DNA from: Hydractinia symbiolongicarpus
Taxonomy: Eukaryota; Cnidaria; Hydrozoa; Anthoathecata; Hydractiniidae
Length of the DNA stretch: 64,000 nt
Assembly: GCF_029227915.1 (NCBI RefSeq)
Contig: NC_079882.1
Coordinates: 31,612,001-31,676,000, forward strand
Direction of reading: 5' to 3'
Shown here piece by piece: positions 23,281 through 36,700 of this stretch. The translations under genes and the position numbers were made by a program. The stretch's first letter is position 1; each line of letters begins with the position of its first letter. A model generated the notes under the pieces. The model ran no database searches. It was not told the DNA's origin and saw only the letters and a list, made by a program, of their open reading frames with translations.

Positions 23281-26200
23281 AAATCGCAGGTTTTCGTTTG
23301 CCGGCGTTTAAACTTCTTTTATTCAGCGTCCCATCAAAAATAAAAACATTTTTGAAAACTACAATTCTCATGCGTTTTAGTGGTGAAAAAACAATATAAA
23401 AAATCGTTCGGGAAATGAGTTTACTCACAGGGTACTTTCTTTGTATACATTCGACTATACGGGCCAAGCCCGGGATTTGCGGGAAATCGCGGGTTTTCGT
23501 TTGCCGGCGATTAAACCTCTTTCATTAAGCGTCTCATCAAAAATGAAAACATTTTTGAAAACTACAAGTCTCATGCGTTTTAGTGGTGAAAAAATAATTT
23601 AAAAAATCGTTTGGACAATGAGTTTACTCCCTGGGTACTTTCTTTGTATACTTTTGACTATACGGGCCGAGTCCGGGATTTACGGGAAATCGCGGGTTTT
23701 CGTTTGCCGGCGATTAAACTTCTTTTATTCAGCGTCCCATCAAAAATGAAAACATTTTTAAAAACTACAAGTCTCATGCACTTTAGTGGTGAAAAAATAA
23801 TATAAAAAATCGTTCGGGAAATGAGTTTACTCCCTGTGTACTTTCTTTGTATACTTTTGACTATGCGGGCCGAGTCCGGGATTTACGGGAAGTCGCAGGT
23901 TTTCGTTTGCCGGCGATTAAACTTCTTTTATTCAGCGTCTTATCAAAAATAAAAACATTTTTAAAAACTACAAGTCTCATGGGCTTTAGTGGTGAAATAA
24001 TAATTTAAAAAATCGTTCGGGCAATGAGTTTACACCATGGGTACTTTCTTTGTATACTTTTGACTATACGGGCCGAGTCCGGGATTTACGGTAATCGCAG
24101 GTTTTCGTTTTCCGGCGATTAAACTTCTTTTATTCAGCGTCTCATCAAAAATGAACACATTTTTGAAAACTACAAGTGTCATGCGTTTTGGTGGTGAAGA
24201 AATAATTTAAAAAATCGCTCGGGAAATGAGTTTACTCCCTGGGTACTTTCTTTGTATACTTTTGATAATACGGGCCGAGTCTGGGATTTACGGGAAATCG
24301 CAGGTTTTCGTTTGCCGGCGTTTAAACTTCTTTTATTCAGCGTCTTATCACAAATGAAAACATTATTGAAAACTACAAGTCTTATGCGTTTTGGTGGTGA
24401 AAAAATAATTTAAAAAATCGTTCTGGAAATGAGTTTACACCATGGGTACTTTCTTTGTATACTTTTGACTATACGGGCCGAGTCCGGGATTTACTGGATA
24501 TCGCGGGTTTTCGTTTGCCGGCGATTAAACTTCTTTTATTCAGCGTCTCATCAAAAATGAAAACATTTTTGAAAACTACAAGTCTCATGGGCTTTACTGG
24601 TGAAATAACAATTTAAAAAATCGTTCGGGAAATGAGTTTACACCATGGGTACTTTCTTTGTATACTTTTGACTATACGGGCCGAGTCCGGGATTTACGGG
24701 AAATCGCAGGTTTTCGTTTTCCGGCGATTAAACTTCTTTTATTCAGCGTCTCATAAAAAATGAACACATTTTTGACAACTACAAGTCTCATGCGTTTTAG
24801 TGGTGAAAAAATAATTTAAAAAATCGCTCGGGAAATGAGTTTACTCCCTGGGTACTTTCTTTGTGTACTTTTGATTATACGGGCCGAGTCCGGGATTTAC
24901 GGGAAATCGCAGGTTTTCGTTTGCCGGCGTTTAAACTTCTTTTATTCAGCGTCTTATCACAAATGAAAACATTATTGAAAACTACATTTGTCATGCGTTT
25001 TAGTGGTGGAAAAACAATATAAAAAATCGTTCGGGAAATGAGTTTACTCACAGGGTACTTTCTTTGTATACATTCGACTATACGGGCCAAGCCCGGGATT
25101 TACGGGAAATCGCGGGTTTTCGTTTGCCGGCGATTAAACCTCGTTCATTAAGCGTCTCATCAAAAATGAAAACATTTTTGAAAACTACAAGTTTCATGCG
25201 TTTTAGTGGTGAAAAAATAATTTAAAAAATCGTTCGGACAATGAGTTTACTCCCTGGGTACTTTCTTTGTATACTTTTGACTATACGGGCCGAGTCCAGG
25301 ATTTACGGGATATCGCGGGTTTTCGTTTGCCGGCGATTAAACTTCTTTTATTCAGCGTCTCATCAAAAATGAAAACATTTTTGAAAACTACAAGTCTCAT
25401 GGGCTTTACTGGTGAAATAACAATTTAAAAAATCGTTCGGGAAATGAGTTTACACCATGGGTACTTTCTTTGTATACTTTTGACTATGCGGGCCGAGTCC
25501 GGGATTTACGGGAAGTCGCAGGTTTTCGTTTGCCGGCGATTAAACTTCTTTTATTCAGCGTCTTATCAAAAATAAAAACATTTTTAAAAACTACAAGTCT
25601 CATGGGCTTTAGTGGTGAAATAATAATTTAAAAAATCGTTCGGGCAATAAATTTACACCATGGGTACTTTCTTTGTATACTTTTGACTATACGGGCCGAG
25701 TCCGGGATTTACGGTAATCGCAGGTTTTCGTTTTCCGGCGATTAAACTTCTTTTATTCAGCGTCTCATCAAAAATGAACACATTTTTAAAAACTACAAGT
25801 CTCATGCGTTTTGGTGGTGAAGAAATAATTTAAAAAATCGCTCGGGAAATGAGTTTACTCCCTGGGTACTTTCTTTGTATACTTTTGATAATACGGGCCG
25901 AGTCTGGGATTTACGGGAAATCGCAGGTTTTCGTTTGCCGGCGTTTAAACTTCTTTTATTCAGCGTCTTATCACAAATGAAAACATTATTGAAAACTACA
26001 AGTCTTATGCGTTTTGGTGGTGAAAAAATAATTTAAAAAATCGTTCTGGAAATGAGTTTACTCCCTGGGTACTTTCTTTGTATACTTTTGACTATACGGG
26101 CCGAGTCCGGGATTTACGGGATATCGCGGGTTTTCGTTTGCCGGCGATTAAACTTCTTTTATTCAGCGTCTCATCAAAAATGAAAACATTTTTGAAAACT

Positions 26201-26291
26201 ACAAGTCTCATGGGCTTTACTGGTGAAATAACAATTTAAAAAATCGTTCGGGAAATGAGTTTACACCATGGGTACTTTCTTTGTATACTTT

Positions 26292-28320
26292 TGACTATAC
26301 GGGCCGAGTCCGGGATTTACGGGAAATCGCAGGTTTTCGTTTTCCGGCGATTAAACTTCTTTTATTCAGCGTCTCATAAAAAATGAACACATTTTTGACA
26401 ACTACAAGTCTCATGCGTTTTAGTGGTGAAAAAATAATTTAAAAAATCGCTCGGGAAATGAGTTTACTCCCTGGGTACTTTCTTTGTGTACTTTTGATTA
26501 TACGGGCCGAGTCCGGGATTTACGGGAAATCGTAGGTTTTCGTTTGCCGGCGTTTAAACTTCTTTTATTCAGCGTCTTATCACAAATGAAAACATTATTG
26601 AAAACTACATTTGTCATGCGTTTTAGTGGTGGAAAAACAATATAAAAAATCGTTCGGGAAATGAGTTTACTCACAGGGTACTTTCTTTGTATACATTCGA
26701 CTATACGGGCCAAGCCCGGGATTTACGGAAAATCGCGGGTTTTCGTTTGCCGGCGATTAAACCTCGTTCATTAAACGTCTCATCAAAAATGAAAACATTT
26801 TTGAAAACTACAAGTTTCATGCGTTTTAGTGGTGAAAAAATAATTTAAAAAATCGTTCGGACAATGAGTTTACTCCCTGGGTACTTTCTTTGTATACTTT
26901 TGACTATACGGGCCGAGTCCAGGATTTACGGGATATCGCGGGTTTTCGTTTGCCGGCGATTAAACTTCTTTTATTCAGCGTCTCATCAAAAATGAAAACA
27001 TTTTTGAAAACTACAAGTCTCATGGGCTTTACTGGTGAAATAACAATTTAAAAAATCGTTCGGGAAATGAGTTTACACCATGGGTACTTTCTTTGTATAC
27101 TTTTGACTATACGGGCCGAGTCCGGGATTTACGGGAAATCGCAGGTTTTCGTTTTCCGGCGATTAAACTTCTTTTATTCAGCGTCTCATCAAAAATGAAC
27201 ACATTTTTGACAACTACAAGTCTCATGCGTTTTAGTGGTGAAAAAATAATTTAAAAAATCGCTCGGGAAATGAGTTTACCCCCTGGGTACTTTCTTTGTG
27301 TACTTTTGATTATACGGGCCGAGTCCGGGATTTACGGGAAATCGCAGGTTTTCGTTTGCCGGCGTTTAAACTTCTTTTATTCAGCGTCCCATCAAAAATG
27401 AAAACATTTTTGAAAACTACAATTCTCATGCGTTTTAGTGGTGAAAAAACAATATAAAAAATCGTTCGGGAAATGAGTTTACTCACAGGGTACTTTCTTT
27501 GTATACATTCGACTATACGGGCCAAGCCCGGGATTTGCGGGAAATCGCGGGTTTTCGTTTGCCGGCGATTAAACCTCTTTCATTAAGCGTCTCATCAAAA
27601 ATGAAAACATTTTTGAAAACTACAAGTCTCATGCGTTTTAGTGGTGAAAAAATAATTTAAAAAATCGTTCGGACAATGAGTTTACTCCCTGGGTACTTTC
27701 TTTGTATACTTTTGACTATACGGGCCGAGTCCGGGATTTACGGGAAATCGCGGGTTTTCGTTTGCCGGCGATTAAACTTCTTTTATTCAGCGTCCCATCA
27801 AAAATGAAAACATTTTTAAAAACTACAAGTCTCATGCACTTTAGTGGTGAAAAAATAATTTAAAAAATCGTTCGGGAAATGAGTTTACTCCCTGTGTACT
27901 TTCTTTGTATACTTTTGACTATGCGGGCCGAGTCCGGGATTTACGGGAAGTCGCAGGTTTTCGTTTGCCGGCGATTAAACTTCTTTTATTCAGCGTCTTA
28001 TCAAAAATAAAAACATTTTTAAAAACTACAAGTCTCATGGGCTTTAGTGGTGAAATAATAATTTAAAAAATCGTTCGGGCAATGAGTTTACACCATGGGT
28101 ACTTTCTTTGTATACTTTTGACTATACGGGCCGAGTCCGGGATTTACGGTAATCGCAGGTTTTCGTTTTCCGGCGATTAAACTTCTTTTATTCAGCGTCT
28201 CATCAAAAATGAACACATTTTTGAAAACTACAAGTCTCATGCGTTTTGGTGGTGAAGAAATAATTTAAAAAATCGCTCGGGAAATGAGTTTACTCCCTGG
28301 GTACTTTCTTTGTATACTTT
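26292..28320 (+). repeat. 2,029-bp (10-monomer) tandem duplication, first copy
   Basis: The copy starts where the sequence reads TGACTATACGGGCC after CTTTGTATACTTT and ends just before the same point at 28,321. Markers at 2,029 bp spacing include GGAAATCGTAGG (about 26,525 and 28,554) and TTTACCCCCTGGG (about 27,275 and 29,304). Junctions are defined only to within the identical bases around them. Confidence 0.88.
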
Positions 28321-30349
28321 TGACTATACGGGCCGAGTCCGGGATTTACGGGAAATCGCAGGTTTTCGTTTTCCGGCGATTAAACTTCTTTTATTCAGCG
28401 TCTCATAAAAAATGAACACATTTTTGACAACTACAAGTCTCATGCGTTTTAGTGGTGAAAAAATAATTTAAAAAATCGCTCGGGAAATGAGTTTACTCCC
28501 TGGGTACTTTCTTTGTGTACTTTTGATTATACGGGCCGAGTCCGGGATTTACGGGAAATCGTAGGTTTTCGTTTGCCGGCGTTTAAACTTCTTTTATTCA
28601 GCGTCTTATCACAAATGAAAACATTATTGAAAACTACATTTGTCATGCGTTTTAGTGGTGGAAAAACAATATAAAAAATCGTTCGGGAAATGAGTTTACT
28701 CACAGGGTACTTTCTTTGTATACATTCGACTATACGGGCCAAGCCCGGGATTTACGGAAAATCGCGGGTTTTCGTTTGCCGGCGATTAAACCTCGTTCAT
28801 TAAACGTCTCATCAAAAATGAAAACATTTTTGAAAACTACAAGTTTCATGCGTTTTAGTGGTGAAAAAATAATTTAAAAAATCGTTCGGACAATGAGTTT
28901 ACTCCCTGGGTACTTTCTTTGTATACTTTTGACTATACGGGCCGAGTCCAGGATTTACGGGATATCGCGGGTTTTCGTTTGCCGGCGATTAAACTTCTTT
29001 TATTCAGCGTCTCATCAAAAATGAAAACATTTTTGAAAACTACAAGTCTCATGGGCTTTACTGGTGAAATAACAATTTAAAAAATCGTTCGGGAAATGAG
29101 TTTACACCATGGGTACTTTCTTTGTATACTTTTGACTATACGGGCCGAGTCCGGGATTTACGGGAAATCGCAGGTTTTCGTTTTCCGGCGATTAAACTTC
29201 TTTTATTCAGCGTCTCATCAAAAATGAACACATTTTTGACAACTACAAGTCTCATGCGTTTTAGTGGTGAAAAAATAATTTAAAAAATCGCTCGGGAAAT
29301 GAGTTTACCCCCTGGGTACTTTCTTTGTGTACTTTTGATTATACGGGCCGAGTCCGGGATTTACGGGAAATCGCAGGTTTTCGTTTGCCGGCGTTTAAAC
29401 TTCTTTTATTCAGCGTCCCATCAAAAATGAAAACATTTTTGAAAACTACAATTCTCATGCGTTTTAGTGGTGAAAAAACAATATAAAAAATCGTTCGGGA
29501 AATGAGTTTACTCACAGGGTACTTTCTTTGTATACATTCGACTATACGGGCCAAGCCCGGGATTTGCGGGAAATCGCGGGTTTTCGTTTGCCGGCGATTA
29601 AACCTCTTTCATTAAGCGTCTCATCAAAAATGAAAACATTTTTGAAAACTACAAGTCTCATGCGTTTTAGTGGTGAAAAAATAATTTAAAAAATCGTTCG
29701 GACAATGAGTTTACTCCCTGGGTACTTTCTTTGTATACTTTTGACTATACGGGCCGAGTCCGGGATTTACGGGAAATCGCGGGTTTTCGTTTGCCGGCGA
29801 TTAAACTTCTTTTATTCAGCGTCCCATCAAAAATGAAAACATTTTTAAAAACTACAAGTCTCATGCACTTTAGTGGTGAAAAAATAATTTAAAAAATCGT
29901 TCGGGAAATGAGTTTACTCCCTGTGTACTTTCTTTGTATACTTTTGACTATGCGGGCCGAGTCCGGGATTTACGGGAAGTCGCAGGTTTTCGTTTGCCGG
30001 CGATTAAACTTCTTTTATTCAGCGTCTTATCAAAAATAAAAACATTTTTAAAAACTACAAGTCTCATGGGCTTTAGTGGTGAAATAATAATTTAAAAAAT
30101 CGTTCGGGCAATGAGTTTACACCATGGGTACTTTCTTTGTATACTTTTGACTATACGGGCCGAGTCCGGGATTTACGGTAATCGCAGGTTTTCGTTTTCC
30201 GGCGATTAAACTTCTTTTATTCAGCGTCTCATCAAAAATGAACACATTTTTGAAAACTACAAGTCTCATGCGTTTTGGTGGTGAAGAAATAATTTAAAAA
30301 ATCGCTCGGGAAATGAGTTTACTCCCTGGGTACTTTCTTTGTATACTTT
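28321..30349 (+). repeat. 2,029-bp (10-monomer) tandem duplication, second copy
   Basis: The copy is nearly identical to 26,292-28,320. At 28,321 the sequence switches to TGACTATACGG where the parental block (22,437) has TGATAATACGG; TGATAATACGG returns at 30,350. Exactly 10 monomers were therefore inserted in register. The very low divergence I see by eye makes this one of the youngest events in the window. Confidence 0.88.
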
Positions 30350-33300
30350 TGATAATACGGGCCGAGTCTGGGATTTACGGGAAATCGCAGGTTTTCGTTT
30401 GCCGGCGTTTAAACTTCTTTTATTCAGCGTCTTATCACAAATGAAAACATTATTGAAAACTACAAGTCTTATGCGTTTTGGTGGTGAAAAAATAATTTAA
30501 AAAATCGTTCTGGAAATGAGTTTACTCTCTGGGTACTTTCTTTGTATACATTCGACTACACGGGCCAAGCCCAGGATTTAGGGGAAATCGCTGGGTTTCG
30601 ATTGCCGTCGATTAAACCTCTTTCATTAAGCGTCTCATCAAAAATGAAAACATTTTTGAAAACTACAAGTCTCATGCGTTTTAGTGGTGAAACAATAATT
30701 TAAAAAATCGTTCGGAAAATGAGTTTACTCCCTGGGTACTTTCTTTGTAAACTTTTGACTATACGGGCCGAGTGCGGGATTTACGGGAAATCGCGGGTTT
30801 TCGTTTGCCGGCAATTAAACTTCTTTTATTCAGCGTCCCATCAAAAATGAAAACATTTTTGAAAACTAAAATTCTCATGCGTTTTAGTGGTGAAAAAATA
30901 ATATAAAAAATCGTTCGGGAAATGAGTTTACTCACAGGGTACTTTCTTTGTATACATTCGACTATACGGGCCATGCCCGGGATTTACGGGAAATCGCGGG
31001 TTTTCGTTTGCCGGCGATTAAACCTCTTTCATTCAGCGTCCCATCAAAAATGAAAACATTTTTGAAAACTACAAGTCTCATGCGTTTTAGTGGTAAAAAG
31101 ATAATTTAAAAAATCGTTTTGGAAATGAGTTTACTCACAGGGTACTTTCTTTGTATACATTCGACTATACGGGCCAAGCCCGGGATTTACGAGAAATGGC
31201 GGGTTTTCGTTTGCCGGCGATTAAACTTCTTTTATTCAGCGTCTCATCAAAAATGAAAACATTTTTGAAAATTACAAGTCTCATGCGTTTTAGTGGTGAA
31301 AAAATAATTTAAAAAATCGTTCGGAAAATGAGTTTACTCCCTGGGTACTTTCTTTGTAAACTTTTGACTATACGGGCCGAGTGCGGGGTTTACGGGAAAT
31401 GCCGGGTTTTCGTTTGCCGGCGATTAAACTTCTTTTATTCAGCGTCTCATCAAAAATGAAAACATTTTTGAAAACTACAAGTCTCATGGGCTTTAGTGGT
31501 GAAATAATAATTTAAAAAATCGTTCGGGAAATGAGTTTACACCCTGGGTACTTTCTTTGTATACTTTTGACTATACGGGCCGAGTCCGGGATTTACGGGA
31601 AATCGCAGGTTTTCGTTTGCCAGCGATTAAACTTCTTTTATTCAGTGTCTCATCAAAAATGAAAACATTTTTGAAAACTACAAGTCTCATGCGTTTTAGT
31701 GGTGAAAAAATAATTTAAAAAATCGTTCTGGAAATGAGTTTACTCACAGGGTACTTTCTTTGTATACATTCGACTATACGGGCCAAGCCCGGGATTTACG
31801 GGAAATCGCGGGTTTTCGTTTGCCGGCGATTAAACTTCTTTTATTCAGCGTCTCATCAAAAATGAAAACATTTTTGAAAACTACAAGTCTCATGCGCTTT
31901 AGTGGTGAAAAGATAATTTAAAAAATCGTTCGGGAAATGAGTTTACACCCTGGTTACTTTCTTTGTATACTTTTGACTTTACAGGCCGAGTCTGGGATTT
32001 ACGGAAATTGCAGGTTTTCGTTTGCCGGCGTTTAAACCTCTTTCATTAAGCGTCTCATCAAAAATGAAAACATTTTTAAAAACTACAAGTCTCATGCGTT
32101 TTAGAGATGAAAAGATAATTTAAAAAATCGTTCTGGAAATGAGTTTACTCTCTGGGTACTTTCTTCGTATACATTCGACTACACGGGCCAAGCCCAGGAT
32201 TTAGGGGAAATCGCTGGGTTTCGATTGCCGTCGATTAAACCTCTTTCATTAAGCGTCTCATCAAAAATGAAAACATTTTTGAAAACTACAAGTCTCATGC
32301 GTTTTAGTGGTGAAACAATAATTTAAAAAATCGTTCGGAAAATGAGTTTACTCCCTGGGTACTTTCTTTGTAAACTTTTGACTATACGGGCCGAGTGCGG
32401 GATTTACGGGAAATCGCGGGTTTTCGTTTGCCGGCGATTAAACTTCTTTTATTCAGCGTCCCATCAAAAATGAAAACATTTTTGAAAACTACAATTCTCA
32501 TGCGTTTTAGTGGTGAAAAAATAATATAAAAAATCGTTCGGGAAATGAGTTTACTCACAGGGTACTTTCTTTGTATACATTCGACTATACGGGCCATGCC
32601 CGGGATTTACGGGAAATCGCGGGTTTTCGTTTGCCGGCGATTAAACCTCTTTCATTCAGCGTCCCATCAAAAATGAAAACATTTTTGAAAACTACAAGTC
32701 TCATGCGTTTTAGTGGTAAAAAGATAATTTAAAAAATCGTTTTGGAAATGAGTTTACTCACAGGGTACTTTCTTTGTATACATTCGACTATACGGGCCAA
32801 GCCCGGGATTTACGGGAAATGGCGGGTTTTCGTTTGCCGGCGATTAAACTTCTTTTATTCAGCGTCTCATCAAAAATGAAAACATTTTTGAAAATTACAA
32901 GTCTCATGCGTTTTAGTGGTGAAAAAATAATTTAAAAAATCGTTCGGAAAATGAGTTTACTCCCTGGGTACTTTCTTTGTAAACTTTTGACTATACGGGC
33001 CGAGTGCGGGGTTTACGGGAAATGCCGGGTTTTCGTTTGCCGGCGATTAAACTTCTTTTATTCAGCGTCTCATCAAAAATGAAAACATTTTTGAAAACTA
33101 CAAGTCTCATGGGCTTTAGTGGTGAAATAATAATTTAAAAAATCGTTCGGGAAATGAGTTTACACCCTGGGTACTTTCTTTGTATACTTTTGACTATACG
33201 GGCCGAGTCCGGGATTTACGGGAAATCGCAGGTTTTCGTTTGCCAGCGATTAAACTTCTTTTATTCAGTGTCTCATCAAAAATGAAAACATTTTTGAAAA

Positions 33301-33780
33301 CTACAAGTCTCATGCGTTTTAGTGGTGAAAAAATAATTTAAAAAATCGTTCTGGAAATGAGTTTACTCACAGGGTACTTTCTTTGTATACATTCGACTAT
33401 ACGGGCCAAGCCCGGGATTTATGGGAAATCGTGGGTTTTCGTTTGCCGGCGATTAAACTTCTTTTATTCAGCGTCTCATCAAAAATGAAAACATTTTTGA
33501 AAACTACAAGTCTCATGCGCTTTAGTGGTGAAAAGATAATTTAAAAAATCGTTCGGGAAATGAGTTTACACCCTGGTTACTTTCTTTGTATACTTTTGAC
33601 TTTACAGGCCGAGTCTGGGATTTACGGAAATTGCAGGTTTTCGTTTGCCGGCGTTTAAACCTCTTTCATTAAGCGTCTCATCAAAAATGAAAACATTTTT
33701 GAAAACTACAAGTCTCGTGCGTTTTAGTGGTGAAAAAATAATTTAGAAAATCGTTCTGGAAATGAGTTTACTCACAGGGT
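28912..33780 (+). repeat. 4,869-bp (24-monomer) duplication, first copy
   Basis: This block recurs at 33,781-38,570 with a constant 4,869-bp offset. Markers include ATGCACTTTAG (29,864 and 34,733), GGTGAAACAATAATTT, GCGGGGTTTACGGGAAATGCCGGG and TTTTAGAGATGAAAAG. It overlaps the end of the 2,029-bp duplication, so it is later than that event. Similarity to copy 2 fades at about 33,700. Confidence 0.85.
30508..33753 (+). repeat. 1,623-bp (8-monomer) tandem duplication
   Basis: Two 8-monomer units, 30,508-32,130 and 32,131 to about 33,700. Each opens with TTCTGGAAATGAG followed by CTCTCTGGG and a family D monomer with CCCAGGATTTAGGGG, then AAACAATAATTT, GAGTGCGGG, CATGCCCGGG and GGTAAAAAGATAATTT monomers. 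The pair was carried into the second 4,869-bp copy (35,377-36,999 and 37,000 to about 38,570), so the 1,623-bp event came first. Confidence 0.82.
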
Positions 33781-36700
33781 ACTTTCTTTGTATACTTTTG
33801 ACTATACGGGCCGAGTCCGGGATTTACGGGATATCGCGGGTTTTCGTTTGCCGGCGATTAAACTTCTTTTATTCAGCGTCTCATCAAAAATGAAAACATT
33901 TTTGAAAACTACAAGTCTCATGGGCTTTACTGGTGAAATAACAATTTAAAAAATCGTTCGGGAAATGAGTTTACACCATGGGTACTTTCTTTGTATACTT
34001 TTGACTATACGGGCCGAGTCCGGGATTTACGGGAAATCGCAGGTTTTCGTTTTCCGGCGATTAAACTTCTTTTATTCAGCGTCTCATAAAAAATGAACAC
34101 ATTTTTGACAACTACAAGTCTCATGCGTTTTAGTGGTGAAAAAATAATTTAAAAAATCGCTCGGGAAATTAGTTTACTCCCTGGGTACTTTCTTTGTGTA
34201 CTTTTGATTATACGAGCCGAGTCCGGGATTTACGGGAAATCGCAGGTTTTCGTTTGCCGGCGTTTAAACTTCTTTTATTCAGCGTCCCATCAAAAATGAA
34301 AACATTTTTGAAAACTACAATTCTCATGCGTTTTAGTGGTGAAAAAACAATATAAAAAATCGTTCGGGAAATGAGTTTACTCACAGGGTACTTTCTTTGT
34401 ATACATTCGACTATACGGGCCAAGCCCGGGATTTGCGGGAAATCGCGGGTTTTCGTTTGCCGGCGATTAAACCTCTTTCATTAAGCGTCTCATCAAAAAT
34501 GAAAACATTTTTGAAAACTACAAGTCTCATGCGTTTTAGTGGTGAAAAAATAATTTAAAAAATCGTTCGGACAATGAGTTTACTCCCTGGGTACTTTCTT
34601 TGTATACTTTTGACTATACGGGCCGAGTCCGGGATTTACGGGAAATCGCGGGTTTTCGTTTGCCGGCGATTAAACTTCTTTTATTCAGCGTCCCATCAAA
34701 AATGAAAACATTTTTAAAAACTACAAGCCTCATGCACTTTAGTGGTGAAAAAATAATTTAAAAAATCGTTCGGGAAATGAGTTTACTCCCTGTGTACTTT
34801 CTTTGTATACTTTTGACTATGCGGGCCGAGTCCGGGATTTACGGGAAGTCACAGGTTTTCGTTTGCCGGCGATTAAACTTCTTTTATTCAGCGTCTTATC
34901 AAAAATAAAAACATTTTTAAAAACTACAAGTCTCATGGGCTTTAGTGGTGAAATAATAATTTAAAAAATCGTTCGGGCAATGAGTTTACACCATGGGTAC
35001 TTTCTTTGTATACTTTTGACTATACGGGCCGAGTCCGGGATTTACGGTAATCGCAGGTTTTCGTTTTCCGGCGATTAAACTTCTTTTATTCAGCGTCTCA
35101 TCAAAAATGAACACATTTTTGAAAACTACAAGTCTCATGCGTTTTGGTGGTGAAGAAATAATTTAAAAAATCGCTCGGGAAATGAGTTTACTCCCTGGGT
35201 ACTTTCTTTGTATACTTTTGATAATACGGGCCGAGTCTGGGATTTACGGGAAATCGCAGGTTTTCGTTTGCCGGCGTTTAAACTTCTTTTATTCAGCGTC
35301 TTATCACAAATGAAAACATTATTGAAAACTACAAGTCTTATGCGTTTTGGTGGTGAAAAAATAATTTAAAAAATCGTTCTGGAAATGAGTTTACTCTCTG
35401 GGTACTTTCTTTGTATACATTCGACTACACGGGCCAAGCCCAGGATTTAGGGGAAATCGCTGGGTTTCGATTGCCGTCGATTAAACCTCTTTCATTAAGC
35501 GTCTCATCAAAAATGAAAACATTTTTGAAAACTACAAGTCTCATGCGTTTTAGTGGTGAAACAATAATTTAAAAAATCGTTCGGAAAATGAGTTTACTCC
35601 CTGGGTACTTTCTTTGTAAACTTTTGACTATACGGGCCGAGTGCGGGATTTACGGGAAATCGCGGGTTTTCGTTTGCCGGCGATTAAACTTCTTTTATTC
35701 AGCGTCCCATCAAAAATGAAAACATTTTTGAAAACTACAATTCTCATGCGTTTTAGTGGTGAAAAAATAATATAAAAAATCGTTCGGGAAATGAATTTAC
35801 TCACAGGGTACTTTCTTTGTATACATTCGACTATACGGGCCATGCCCGGGATTTACGGGAAATCGCGGGTTTTCGTTTGCCGGCGATTAAACCTCTTTCA
35901 TTCAGCGTCCCATCAAAAATGAAAACATTTTTGAAAACTACAAGTCTCATGCGTTTTAGTGGTAAAAAGATAATTTAAAAAATCGTTTTGGAAATGAGTT
36001 TACTCACAGGGTACTTTCTTTGTATACATTCGACTATACGGGCCAAGCCCGGGATTTACGGGAAATGGCGGGTTTTCGTTTGCCGGCGATTAAACTTCTT
36101 TTATTCAGCGTCTCATCAAAAATGAAAACATTTTTGAAAATTACAAGTCTCATGCGTTTTAGTGGTGAAAAAATAATTTAAAAAATCGTTCGGAAAATGA
36201 GTTTACTCCCTGGGTACTTTCTTTGTAAACTTTTGACTATACGGGCCGAGTGCGGGGTTTACGGGAAATGCCGGGTTTTCGTTTGCCGGCGATTAAACTT
36301 CTTTTATTCAGCGTCTCATCAAAAATGAAAACATTTTTGAAAACTACAAGTCTCATGGGCTTTAGTGGTGAAATAATAATTTAAAAAATCGTTCGGGAAA
36401 TGAGTTTACACCCTGGGTACTTTCTTTGTATACTTTTGACTATACGGGCCGAGTCCGGGATTTACGGGAAATCGCAGGTTTTCGTTTGCCAGCGATTAAA
36501 CTTCTTTTGTTCAGTGTCTCATCAAAAATGAAAACATTTTTGAAAACTACAAGTCTCATGCGTTTTAGTGGTGAAAAAATAATTTAAAAAATCGTTCTGG
36601 AAATGAGTTTACTCACAGGGTACTTTCTTTGTATACATTCGACTATACGGGCCAAGCCCGGGATTTACGGGAAATCGCGGGTTTTCGTTTGCCGGCGATT

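Larger units (their letters stand above)
23281..31190 (+). repeat. Large block, copy 2 of the 5.9/7.9-kb duplication
   Basis: This repeats the order of 17,640-23,280, including the ATGCACTTTAG, CCCTGTGTAC and GGCAATAAATTTAC monomers, with an internal 2,029-bp tandem duplication that copy 1 lacks. Similarity to copy 1 stops at about 31,190, where this copy reads GAGAAATGGCGGG and copy 1 reads GGGAAATCGCAGG. The simplest reading is duplication of the whole block followed by an internal duplication. Confidence 0.82.
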
